47,255 nucleotides of DNA, taken from the NCBI RefSeq assembly GCF_027604915.1, contig NZ_JAJAQC010000055.1, forward strand, positions 1-47,255, given 5' to 3'. The notes below the pieces were generated by a model. That model did not search any database. It saw only the letters and a list, made by a program, of their open reading frames with translations, and was not told where the DNA came from. The translations under genes and the position numbers were made by a program. This DNA comes from Streptomonospora mangrovi (GTDB lineage Bacteria > Actinomycetota > Actinomycetes > Streptosporangiales > Streptosporangiaceae). Position 1 is the first letter of the stretch. Every line of letters starts with the position of its first letter. Below, one piece after another: positions 25,119-33,318 of the stretch.

Positions 25119-26639
25119 ATGGACTCCGCACTGTTCCTCGACGCCCTGGCCAACCTGTTCACCGTCGAGGTGCTGCTGGCCATCACCGCCGGCGTCGTCG
25201 GCGGCATCGTCATCGGCGCCCTGCCCGGACTCAGCGGCACCATGGGCATCGCCCTGCTGGTGCCCATCACCTTCGGCATGGACCCGGTCGCCGGGATCTC
25301 CATGCTCGCCGCCATCTACACCTCGGCCACCTACGGCGGGTCGATATCGGCCATCCTCATCAACACGCCGGGCACCCCGGCGGGCGCGGCCACCGCGCTG
25401 GACGGCTACCAGCTCACCCGCCAGGGCAAGGGCGCCAAGGCGCTGGCGGTGTCGGCCATCGCCTCCATGATCGGCGGCGTGGTCAGCGCGTTCGCGCTGC
25501 TGTTGCTGGCCCCGCCGCTGGCGCAGGTCTCGCTGGCGTTCTCCGCGCCCGAGTACTTCCTGCTGGCGGTGTTCGGCCTGCTCATCATCGGCAGCCTGTC
25601 GGCCGGGTCACTGCTCAAGGGGTTCGCCGCCGGCGTGCTGGGGCTGCTGCTGGCCACCGTGGGCATCGACATCCTCACCGGCTACCCCCGCTTCACCTTC
25701 GGCACCACCGCGCTCCAGTCGGGCATCGAGCTGGTGCCCGCGCTGATCGGCCTGTTCTCGCTGTCGCAGGTGCTGATCCTGGCCGAAGGGCGCGACGGTG
25801 CCACCGAGGCCATGACGTCGGGCCTGCGGGGCCGGGCCATGCCGACCCTGGCCGAGCTGAAGCGCATCCTGGGCACCATCGTCCGCTCCTCGGGGATCGG
25901 CGTGTTCGTCGGCATCCTGCCCGGCGCCGGCGGCGACATCGGCTCCTGGGTCGGCTACAACGAGGCCAAGCGGTTCTCCAAGGGGCCGGAGAAGGAGGAG
26001 TTCGGCCGCGGCTCGCTCAAGGGCGTGGCGGCGGCGGAGTCGGCCAACAACGCGGTGACCGGCGGCGCCATGATCCCGCTGCTCACCCTGGGGATCCCCG
26101 GCAGCTCGGCCACGGCGGTGATCCTGGGCGGCCTGCTCATCCACGGCATGCAGCCCGGTGGCGCGCTGTTCACCGAGCAGGCCGACACCACCTACGCAAT
26201 CATGCTCGGGTTCCTGCTGGCCAACATCCTCATGGGGATCATCGCCGTCGCCGGCGCCCGCTACCTGGTCATCGCCACCAAGGTGCCGGTGCGGGTGCTG
26301 GTGCCGATCATCGTGGCGCTGTGCGTGGTGGGCACCTACGCGGTCAACAACAGCGTCGCCGACGTGTGGGTCATGCTGGTGGCCGGGCTGGTGGGCTACC
26401 TCATGCGCAAGGTGGGGGTGCCGCCCGCGCCGATCGTGCTCGGCCTGATCCTGGGCGCCATCGCCGAGAAGGGCGTGCGCCAGTCCCTGGTCATGGCCCA
26501 GGGCGACGTGCTCGGCTACTACCTGTCCCGGCCGCTGTCGCTGGTGCTGCTGGGCCTGATCCTCATGTCCCTGCTGGCGCCGGTGCTGGCCAAGCGGATG
26601 CGGCGCGCCGTCCCCCAGAAGGCGGAGGTCGAGACGTGA
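25119..26639 (+). CDS. tctA: TctA-type large membrane subunit
   Basis: A 506-residue permease with about 12 helices. The family signature GxLPGLSGTMGIALLVPITFG is near residue 31, and the repeat-like second signature FVGILPGAGGDIGSWVGYNEAKRFSK near residue 260. It forms the transport channel with TctB and uses the ion gradient. It starts 9 bp after tctB, and its stop overlaps the LarA-homologue GTG start, tying uptake to the nickel-pincer enzyme. Confidence 0.95.
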   Translation: MDSALFLDALANLFTVEVLLAITAGVVGGIVIGALPGLSGTMGIALLVPITFGMDPVAGISMLAAIYTSATYGGSISAILINTPGTPAGAATALDGYQLTRQGKGAKALAVSAIASMIGGVVSAFALLLLAPPLAQVSLAFSAPEYFLLAVFGLLIIGSLSAGSLLKGFAAGVLGLLLATVGIDILTGYPRFTFGTTALQSGIELVPALIGLFSLSQVLILAEGRDGATEAMTSGLRGRAMPTLAELKRILGTIVRSSGIGVFVGILPGAGGDIGSWVGYNEAKRFSKGPEKEEFGRGSLKGVAAAESANNAVTGGAMIPLLTLGIPGSSATAVILGGLLIHGMQPGGALFTEQADTTYAIMLGFLLANILMGIIAVAGARYLVIATKVPVRVLVPIIVALCVVGTYAVNNSVADVWVMLVAGLVGYLMRKVGVPPAPIVLGLILGAIAEKGVRQSLVMAQGDVLGYYLSRPLSLVLLGLILMSLLAPVLAKRMRRAVPQKAEVET

Positions 26640-27892
26640 GGAACGTCCCGCTGGCACGCATCCGCCGCCGCCTGCCCTCGGCCGCGCTCGCCGACCCGGC
26701 CGGGCGCGCCTACGACCAGACCGCCGCGCTGCTGGGCGCGGCGGGCGTGGGCGCCGGGGCGACGGTGGCGATCACCGCCGGCAGCCGGGGGATCCACGGC
26801 ATCGCCGAGGTGCTGGGCGCGGTCGCCCGGGCCGCCGCCGACGCCGGCGCGCGACCGGTGCTGTTCTCGGCCATGGGCAGCCACGGCGGCGGCACCCCCG
26901 AGGGCCAGCGGGACGTCCTGGCGGCCCTGGGGGTCACCGAGGAGACGGTCGGCGCGCCGGTGAGCTGCTCGGACCGGGTGGTGCTGCTCGGTGAGACCGG
27001 GCCGCCGCTGCCCGGGCTGCCGGTGTACTTCGCCGAGGAGGCCGCCGCCGCCGACGCGATCGTCGCCGTCAACCGGATCAAGCCGCACACCTCCTTCCAC
27101 GGCCCGCACGAGAGCGGCCTGCTGAAGATGCTGACCGTGGGCGCGGGCCGGGCGCGCGGCGCCGCGATGGTGCACCGGCTGGGCTGGGCGCACATGGTCG
27201 GCGCCATCGCGGCCATCAGCGCCGTGGTGCTGGAGCGCCTGCCCGTGGTCGGCGGCATCGGTCTGGTGCAGGACCCCTACGAGCGGCTGTCGGTGGTCGA
27301 GGGGGTGGCGGCCGAGGCCATCGCCGAGCGCGAGGCCGCGCTGCTGGAGCGCGCCCGCGCGCTGCTGCCCCGGCTGCCCGTGGACGAGTTGGACGCCCTC
27401 ATCGTGCGCGAGATGGGCAAGACCTACAGCGGCTGCGGCATGGACACCAACGTCATCGGGCGGCTGCGGCTGGAGGGCATGGCCGAGCCCGACCGGCCGC
27501 GCATCCGCTGCCTGGGGGTGCTGGACCTGTCGCCCGACTCCCACGGCAACGCCACCGGGGTGGGGCTGGCCGACTTCACCACCGAGCGGCTGGCCGCCGC
27601 GATCGACCGCGAGGCCACCTACCTCAACTGCCTGACCAGTGGCGGGCCCCAGCGCGCGGCGGTGCCGATGACCTTCCCCGACGACGCCGCGCTGCTGGAC
27701 GCGATGGGGCGGATGCTGCGGCCCGCCGACGAGGCGCGGGTGCGCATGGCCGTCATCGACAACACCCTCGCCCTGGACGAGATGTGGGTGTCGGCGGCGG
27801 TGCTGGCCGAGGTGGCGGCGGCCGAGGAGGTCGAGGTGCTGGACCGCCGCCCCGGGCCGGGGTTCGACGACCGGGGGCGGCTGGCCCTGTGA
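26636..27892 (+). CDS. LarA homologue (nickel-pincer racemase/epimerase family)
   Basis: A 418-residue protein, close to the 424 of Lactiplantibacillus plantarum lactate racemase. LarA uses a nickel-pincer nucleotide tethered to a Lys to move hydride at C2 of 2-hydroxy acids. Equivalents seen here are His83 (MGSHGGG), His151 (NRIKPH), Lys164 (SGLLKML, probable cofactor attachment) and His180 (AMVH, probable nickel ligand). The segment around ITAGSRGI (Arg51) corresponds to the carboxylate-binding Arg region. LarA homologues are known to act on lactate, malate, phenyllactate and gluconate among others, so the substrate is open. GTG 26636 overlaps the tctA stop; larE, larB and larC lie downstream in the same operon. 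Confidence 0.85.
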   Translation: MRNVPLARIRRRLPSAALADPAGRAYDQTAALLGAAGVGAGATVAITAGSRGIHGIAEVLGAVARAAADAGARPVLFSAMGSHGGGTPEGQRDVLAALGVTEETVGAPVSCSDRVVLLGETGPPLPGLPVYFAEEAAAADAIVAVNRIKPHTSFHGPHESGLLKMLTVGAGRARGAAMVHRLGWAHMVGAIAAISAVVLERLPVVGGIGLVQDPYERLSVVEGVAAEAIAEREAALLERARALLPRLPVDELDALIVREMGKTYSGCGMDTNVIGRLRLEGMAEPDRPRIRCLGVLDLSPDSHGNATGVGLADFTTERLAAAIDREATYLNCLTSGGPQRAAVPMTFPDDAALLDAMGRMLRPADEARVRMAVIDNTLALDEMWVSAAVLAEVAAAEEVEVLDRRPGPGFDDRGRLAL

Positions 27893-27953
27893 CGAGGCGC
27901 CGGCCGCGACGGGCCGGCGCGGCGGAAACGACGACGAAAGCGGGGATGTGAGC

Positions 27954-29078
27954 ATGCCGGACACCAGCGGCACCACCGACACACCGGGCGTGGACCCGGC
28001 CGGACTGCGAGACCTGGTCGCGCGGATCTTCACCGCCGCCGGGCTCACCGACGACGACGCGGCCACGGTCGCCGACCACCTGGTGCAGGCCGACCTGCGG
28101 GGCGTGGACTCCCACGGGGTCAGCCGTACCGCGATCTACGTCGAGCGGCTGGGGCAGGGGCTGATCGCCGCCCGCCCGCAGCCGCGCACCCTCACCCAGA
28201 CGCCGGTGTCGGCGCTGGTGGACGCGGCCAACGGGCACGGGATCGTCGCCGCCGAGCAGGCGATGCGCACCGCCGTGGCCAAGGCCGAGGAGGCGGGGGT
28301 GGGCATGGTCGCCGTGCGCAACTCCAACCACTGCGGCATGCTCGCCCACTACACCGCCGCCGCCGCGCGCTCCGGGCTCATCGGGTTCGCCACCACCAGC
28401 GCGCCGCCCGCCATGGCGCCCTGGGGCGCCAAGGACCCGTTCTTCGGCACCAACCCGATCTCGTACGCGGTGCCCACGCCCGCCGGGCGCCCCGACATCG
28501 TGTTCGACATGGCCACCAGCCACGTCGCCAAGGGCAAGATCATCCTGGCGCACAAGAACGGCCAGGACATCCCGCTGGGCTGGGCGCTGGACGCCGAGGG
28601 CCGGCCCACCACCGACTCCGGCGCGGCGCTGGCGGGCACCGTGCTGCCGCTGGGCGGACCCAAGGGGTCGGGTCTGGCGCTGCTGGTCGACGTGCTGTCG
28701 GGGCTGCTGTCGGGCGCGCACTACGGCCCGCACATCCCCCAGCTCTACAACAACCCCGACCGGCCGCAGGGGCTGGGGCACTTCTTCCTGGCGCTGGCGC
28801 CGGGCGTGTTCGCGCCGCCGGAGGAGTTCACCGCGCGCGTGGCCGCCCTCGCCGACGAACTGGCGGCGCTGCCCGCCGCCGAGGGGCACCGCCGGGTCTA
28901 CCTGCCGGGCGAGCCCGAGGCCGAACGCGCCGAGCACCGCCGCGCCAACGGGATCCCGCTCTCGCCCGAGGTCCGCGCCGAACTGCGCGCCACCGCCGGC
29001 GCGCTGGGCCTGCCCGCCGAGGCGTGGGCGGTGCTGGAGGGGCGCACCGCGCCGGCCGCCGACGGGGCCGCCCGATGA
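27954..29078 (+). CDS. Ldh2-family malate/L-lactate/ureidoglycolate dehydrogenase
   Basis: A 374-residue NAD(P)-dependent oxidoreductase of the family unrelated to classical LDH/MDH. The catalytic His is in LRGVDSHGVSR and a second conserved His is in RNSNHCGMLAHY. Other landmarks are PFFGTNPISYAVPT and LPLGGPKGSGLALLVD. It interconverts 2-hydroxy and 2-keto acids, which fits a LarA homologue upstream that could supply the right enantiomer. ATG 27954 is preferred over GTG 27948. Its stop overlaps the larE start. Confidence 0.92.
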   Translation: MPDTSGTTDTPGVDPAGLRDLVARIFTAAGLTDDDAATVADHLVQADLRGVDSHGVSRTAIYVERLGQGLIAARPQPRTLTQTPVSALVDAANGHGIVAAEQAMRTAVAKAEEAGVGMVAVRNSNHCGMLAHYTAAAARSGLIGFATTSAPPAMAPWGAKDPFFGTNPISYAVPTPAGRPDIVFDMATSHVAKGKIILAHKNGQDIPLGWALDAEGRPTTDSGAALAGTVLPLGGPKGSGLALLVDVLSGLLSGAHYGPHIPQLYNNPDRPQGLGHFFLALAPGVFAPPEEFTARVAALADELAALPAAEGHRRVYLPGEPEAERAEHRRANGIPLSPEVRAELRATAGALGLPAEAWAVLEGRTAPAADGAAR

Positions 29079-30001
29079 GCGGCACGACCGGAACGGCCCC
29101 CGGCGCACCGGCCGAGACCCCCGCACACGCCGGCTCCACGGCCCCCGCCGAGACCCCCGCCCCCATCGAGGCCGACGTCACCGCGGCCACGGAGCGGCTG
29201 CGGGCGGCGCTGGCCGCCCGCGAGCGCGTCGTCGTGGCCTACTCCGGTGGCGTGGACTCCGCACTGCTCGCCTACACCGCCCACGCCGTCCTGGGCGAGG
29301 GAGCCCTGGCCGTCACGGCGGTCTCGCCCAGCCTGGCCGCCGCCGAGCGCCGGGCCGCCCGCGCGTTCGCCGCCGAGCACCAGATCGCCCACCTGGAGGT
29401 CTGCACCGACGAGGGCGAGCGCCCCGACTACGTCGCCAACGGCGGCGACCGCTGCTTCCACTGCAAGTCGGCGCTGCTGGACGCGCTGGCCCCGCTGGCG
29501 GCCCGGCTCGGCGCGGTCGTGGCCACCGGCACCAATCTCGACGACCTCGGCGACCACCGCCCGGGGCTGCGGGCGGCGGCCCTGCGCGGCGCCGTCACCC
29601 CGCTGGCCGACGCCGGGTTCACCAAGGCGCTGGTGCGCGCCGCCGCCGCGCGCGCCGGCCTGGCCGTCGCCGCCAAGCCCGCCGCGCCCTGTCTGGCCTC
29701 GCGGGTGGCCTACGGCGACCCCGTCACGCCGGAGGTGCTGGCCCGCGTCGAGGCGGCCGAGGCGGCGCTGCGCGGCCACGGGTTCACCCAGGTGCGGGTG
29801 CGCGCCCACTCCGGCGGCACCCTGGCCCGGGTGGAGGTGCCGGCCGCCGAGGTCGAGCGGGCCGCCCGGCTGCGCGCGGTGATCGAGCCGGCGGTGCGCG
29901 CCTGCGGGTTCACCTTCTGCGCGCTGGACCTCGGCGGGTTCGCCAGCGGCCGGCTCAACGCGCTGCTGCCGCTGGTGGCGGCCACGGGAGGGCGGCGGTG
30001 A
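29075..30001 (+). CDS. larE: LarE, sulfur transferase for the nickel-pincer cofactor
   Basis: A 308-residue PP-loop ATPase. LarE activates the pyridinium carboxylates as AMP esters and donates sulfur to form thioacids. SGGVDS is at residues 57-62. Three Cys are conserved: Cys127 and Cys130 (RCFHCK) and Cys206 (PCLASR). Cys206 matches the sacrificial Cys176 of the L. plantarum enzyme; three Cys are also compatible with the iron-sulfur type of LarE, which I cannot decide. About 30 residues of Ala/Pro/Thr-rich extension precede the domain. ATG 29075 overlaps the dehydrogenase stop (ATGA). Confidence 0.92.
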   Translation: MSGTTGTAPGAPAETPAHAGSTAPAETPAPIEADVTAATERLRAALAARERVVVAYSGGVDSALLAYTAHAVLGEGALAVTAVSPSLAAAERRAARAFAAEHQIAHLEVCTDEGERPDYVANGGDRCFHCKSALLDALAPLAARLGAVVATGTNLDDLGDHRPGLRAAALRGAVTPLADAGFTKALVRAAAARAGLAVAAKPAAPCLASRVAYGDPVTPEVLARVEAAEAALRGHGFTQVRVRAHSGGTLARVEVPAAEVERAARLRAVIEPAVRACGFTFCALDLGGFASGRLNALLPLVAATGGRR

Positions 30002-30780
30002 GCGGCGGCGCCGGCGGCGGGCGCGCCGACGGCCACCCGCGCGACGGATCCCGCGACCCCGGCTACCGGGACCTCGGGTTCGCCCGCGTGGACACCGGCC
30101 GGGAGGCCCGCCAGGGGGTCGCCGAGTGCGTCTACACCCCCGGCAAGCGGCCCGAGGAGGTCGCCGACATCGTCGCCGAACTGCTCGCCCACGCCACCGG
30201 ACCCGTGCTGGCCACCCGCGCCGATGCCGCCACGGCGCAGGCGGTGCTGGCCGCCCACCCCCACGGCCGCTACGACCCCCAGGCGCGGCTGCTGACCTGG
30301 CGGCCCGCCGCCCCGCGCGGGTTCCGGCTGGCCGTGCTGACCGCCGGGACCTCCGACTGGCCGGTGGCCGCCGAGGCCGCCGCCGTGGCCCGCGCGGTCG
30401 GCCTGGAGGTGGACGTCCACCGCGACGTGGGCGTGGCCGGGCTGCACCGGCTGCTGGACTGCGTGGACGCCGTCACCGACCACGACGCCGTGGTCGTGGT
30501 GGCGGGCATGGAGGGCGCGCTGGCCAGCGTGGTCGGCGGGCTGGTGGCCCACCCGGTGATCGCCGTGCCGACCTCCACCGGCTACGGCGCCGGCCTGGAG
30601 GGCGTCACCGCGCTGCTGGCCATGCTCAGCTCGTGCGCGGCCGGGCTCACCGTGGTCAACATCGACTCCGGGTTCGGCGCGGCCATGGCCGCCCACCGGC
30701 TGGCGACCGCCATGGCCGCCGCCGGGCGGTCCGGCGGCCCGGGACCGGCCGCCGCCGGCGGGACGGGAGGCGGCGCGTGA
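29998..30780 (+). CDS. larB: LarB, nickel-pincer cofactor carboxylase/hydrolase
   Basis: A 260-residue protein with the PurE-like C-terminal domain from about residue 115 (RLAVLTAGTSDWPVAAEAA; VVVVAGMEGALASVVGGLV; PVIAVPTSTGYGAG). LarB carboxylates nicotinic acid adenine dinucleotide at C5 and cleaves the pyrophosphate to give the biscarboxylic precursor. The N-terminal domain has LGFARVDTGREARQGVAE. A short Gly/Ala tail ends the protein. GTG 29998 overlaps the larE stop and its own stop overlaps larC. Confidence 0.94.
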   Translation: MSGGAGGGRADGHPRDGSRDPGYRDLGFARVDTGREARQGVAECVYTPGKRPEEVADIVAELLAHATGPVLATRADAATAQAVLAAHPHGRYDPQARLLTWRPAAPRGFRLAVLTAGTSDWPVAAEAAAVARAVGLEVDVHRDVGVAGLHRLLDCVDAVTDHDAVVVVAGMEGALASVVGGLVAHPVIAVPTSTGYGAGLEGVTALLAMLSSCAAGLTVVNIDSGFGAAMAAHRLATAMAAAGRSGGPGPAAAGGTGGGA

Positions 30781-31958
30781 TCCTGTGGCTGCACCCCTTC
30801 GCCGGGATCTCCGGCGACATGCTGCTGGGCGCGCTGCTGGACCTGGGCGCGCCCCTGGATGAGGTGCGCGCGGCCGTGGCCGCCACCGGCCTGCCCGGCT
30901 GGCGGCTGGAGGCGCGCACCGTGCTCAAGCGCGGTATCACCGCCACCAAGGCCGACGTGACGGTGACCGACACCGCCACCGCCCGCCCGGCCCGCGTCCT
31001 GCTCGACCACATCACCCGCGCCCGGCCCGAGCGGGCCGCGCGCATCGCCGCCGCCGCCGTCACCGCCATCGCCGAGGCCGAGGCCCGGCTGCACGGCGCC
31101 GACCCCGCCGAGGTCCACCTGCACGAGATCGGCGGGCTGGACACCGTGGTCGACACCGTGGGCGCCGCCGCCGCCCTGGACCTGCTCAATGTGACCGAGG
31201 TGGTGTCGGCCCCGCCCACCCTGGGCACCACCACGGTCGCCACCGCGCACGGGCGGCTGCCCGCGCCCGCCCCGGCCACCCTCGCGCTGCTGGCGGGGGT
31301 GCCGGTGACCGGCGCCGACATCGCGGCCGAGACCGTCACCCCCACCGGCGCCGCGCTGCTGGCGGCGGTGGCCGACGGTTTCGGCCCGCCCCCGGCGATG
31401 GTGCCGGTGCGCACCGGCTACGGCGCGGGCACCCGCGACCTGCCCGACCGGCCCAACGTGCTCCAGGCGGTGCTGGGCGAGCGCGCCGGGGCGCCGGGCG
31501 GCCACGGCGAGCACGGCGAGCACAGCGAGGAGGAGCCGCTGGTGGTGCTGGAGACCAACGTCGACGACGCCACCGGCGAGGAGCTGGCGCACGCGCTGGC
31601 GGCGGCGCTGGAGGCCGGCGCCGCCGACGCCTGGGCCAGCCCCATCGTCATGAAGAAGGGCCGGCCCGCCCACACCCTGCACGCGCTGTGCCCGCCCGGG
31701 CGGGTGCCCGAGGTGGAGGCGGAGCTGCTGCGCCACACCGGCAGCCTGGGGGTGCGGCGGGCGCCCGTGGGGCGGGTGGCGCTGGCGCGCCGCACCTCCA
31801 CGGTCACCGTCGCCGGGCACCCCGTGCGGGTCAAGCACGGCCCCTGGCACGCCAAGCCCGAGTACGACGACGCGGCGGCGGCCGCCCGCGCGCTGGGGCT
31901 GCCGCTGCGCACCGTGGTGCGCCGCGCCCTGGCGCAGGTGTCAACCGAGGGCGGTGGG
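30777..31958 (+). CDS. larC: LarC, nickel insertion cyclometallase (homology region)
   Basis: About 394 residues of LarC homology from GTG 30777, which overlaps the larB stop (GTGA). LarC uses CTP to insert nickel into the pincer. Landmarks: HPFAGISGDMLLGALLDLG at the start, LHEIGGLDTVVDTVGAA, and NVDDATGEELAHAL plus IVMKKGRPAHTLHALC in the C-terminal half. Both halves are in one frame, unlike the frameshifted larC1/larC2 of L. plantarum. The end given is where similarity stops: the frame runs on without a stop through a G/C tract into the aldolase gene, to 33167. A TGA at 32087-32089 would end larC if the tract length were off by one or two bases. Confidence 0.88.
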
Positions 31959-32222
31959 GGGCCGGCCCCGGGCGGCGCCCCCCCCCCCCGGCCGGGGGGG
32001 GGGCTGGCTCGGGGGTTGGGCGGGGGGGGGGGGGCGGCCGGCCCCCCCCCCCCCCCCCCCCCCCCGGCCCGGAGGAGGACCGGCCCTGACCCGCACGGCC
32101 GCGCCTCCCATCCGCCCGCCCCCGCACCTTTTGAACGCCGCACCTGTGAACCCCCCGCCCCCCGCATACCCCGCCCCCCGCACCCCCCGTGCCCGAGCCC
32201 ACCGCCCCTTGAGGAGGCCACG
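31959..32222. repeat. G/C homopolymer tract between larC and the aldolase
   Basis: From about 31960 to 32070 the sequence is runs of 10-25 G or C (one C run of about 25). The rest to 32210 is C-rich and translates to Pro/Gly/Arg. It reads as a roughly 88-residue linker joining LarC and the aldolase, which is unlikely to be a natural protein segment. Runs of this length are prone to miscounting. Confidence 0.65.
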
Positions 32223-33167
32223 TTGACCAGTCCCGCCATCACGAGTTCCGCGCGCGGCGTGTTCGCCATCGCGCCCACCCCCTTCACGCCCGACGGCGCC
32301 GTGGACACCGCGTCGCTGGACCGGCTCGCCGACTTCTACACCGCCTCCGGGGTCACCGGGATCACCGTGCTGGGCCAACTGGGCGAGGCGCCCAAGCTCG
32401 CCCACGACGAGGCGGTGGCCATCGCCTCGCGCGTGATCCGGCGGGTGGAGGTGCCGGTGGTGGCGGGGGTGTCGGCCCCCGGGTTCGCCGCGATGCGCTC
32501 GCTCACCGCCGCCGTCATGGACGCCGGCGCGGCCGGGGTGATGATCGCGCCGCCCAACACGCTGCGCACCGACGACCAGATCATCGCCTATTACCGCAAC
32601 GCCGCCCAGGCCATCGGGCCCGACGTCCCCTTCGTCATCCAGGACTACCCGCTGACGTTCTCGGTGGTGATGACGCCCAAGGTCATCCGCGCGATCGTGG
32701 AGGAGAACCCCGGCTGCGTCATGCTCAAGCACGAGGACTGGCCGGGGCTGGAGAAGATCTCGGCCCTGCGAGCGTTCGAGCGCGACGGCTCCATGCGGCG
32801 GCTGTCGATCCTGTGCGGCAACGGCGGCCTGTTCCTGGACTTCGAGACCGAGCGCGGTGCCGACGGCGCCATGACGGGCTACTGCTTCCCCGACATGCTG
32901 GTGGAGCTGGTGGACCTGGCCGCGCGCGGCGAGCGGGAGGCCGCCCACGACCTGTTCGACGCCCACCTGCCCCTGCTGCGCTACGAGCAGCAGCCGGGGG
33001 TGGGGCTGGCGGTCCGCAAGTACGTGTTCATGCGCCGGGGGATCCTCGACCACGAGGCGCAGCGGGCCCCGGCCGCCGCGCTGTCGGCGACCGCCCGCGC
33101 CGAGGTGGACCTGCTGCTGGAGCGGCTGGCGCGCAGGGACGAGCGCGCGCGGGTGCGCCCGCTCTAG
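32223..33167 (+). CDS. DapA/NanA-family aldolase or dehydratase
   Basis: A 314-residue class I aldolase-type TIM barrel. TTG 32223 has a strong ribosome-binding site (GAGGAGG, spacing 5), arguing for separate translation although the larC frame is continuous with it. The Schiff-base Lys169 is in CVMLKHED and the catalytic Tyr142 in IQDYPL. The substrate carboxylate loop reads GQLGEAPKL instead of GTTGE, so it is not a standard dihydrodipicolinate synthase. Members cleave or form 2-keto-3-deoxy acids or dehydrate keto acids. In this operon cleavage of a 2-keto-3-deoxy acid is the likely role. Confidence 0.9.
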   Translation: MTSPAITSSARGVFAIAPTPFTPDGAVDTASLDRLADFYTASGVTGITVLGQLGEAPKLAHDEAVAIASRVIRRVEVPVVAGVSAPGFAAMRSLTAAVMDAGAAGVMIAPPNTLRTDDQIIAYYRNAAQAIGPDVPFVIQDYPLTFSVVMTPKVIRAIVEENPGCVMLKHEDWPGLEKISALRAFERDGSMRRLSILCGNGGLFLDFETERGADGAMTGYCFPDMLVELVDLAARGEREAAHDLFDAHLPLLRYEQQPGVGLAVRKYVFMRRGILDHEAQRAPAAALSATARAEVDLLLERLARRDERARVRPL

Positions 33168-33266
33168 TCCGCTTCGGTCCGCTCTGGTCCGCGCCGGCCG
33201 GTTCGCGGCCGCACGCCGTGTCGCTGGTCGGCGGGCGGCGTCGGCGCGCGGCGGGCGGTGACCGGC

Positions 33267-33293
33267 GGGCGGGGCGGTCCGGCCGCCCCGCCC
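33267..33293. terminator. Bidirectional hairpin between convergent genes
   Basis: Perfect 11-bp stem GGGCGGGGCGG/CCGCCCCGCCC with a 5-nt loop, placed between the aldolase gene and the convergent SDR gene. Confidence 0.6.
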
Positions 33294-33318
33294 GGGCGCG
33301 GTGCGCGCGGGCGCGCCC

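Noticed and set aside
23612-27892. A 1426-codon open frame spanning tctC to the LarA homologue
   Set aside because: Only the last 418 codons (from GTG 26636) are coding; the rest is an off-frame shadow of tctC, tctB and tctA, with Arg/Gly/Pro-rich translation.
30777-33167. Genuine LarC-aldolase fusion enzyme
   Set aside because: The linker is a homopolymeric G/C tract, the aldolase has its own ribosome-binding site, and the domains have no known functional reason to be fused; an artefact is more likely, though not proved.
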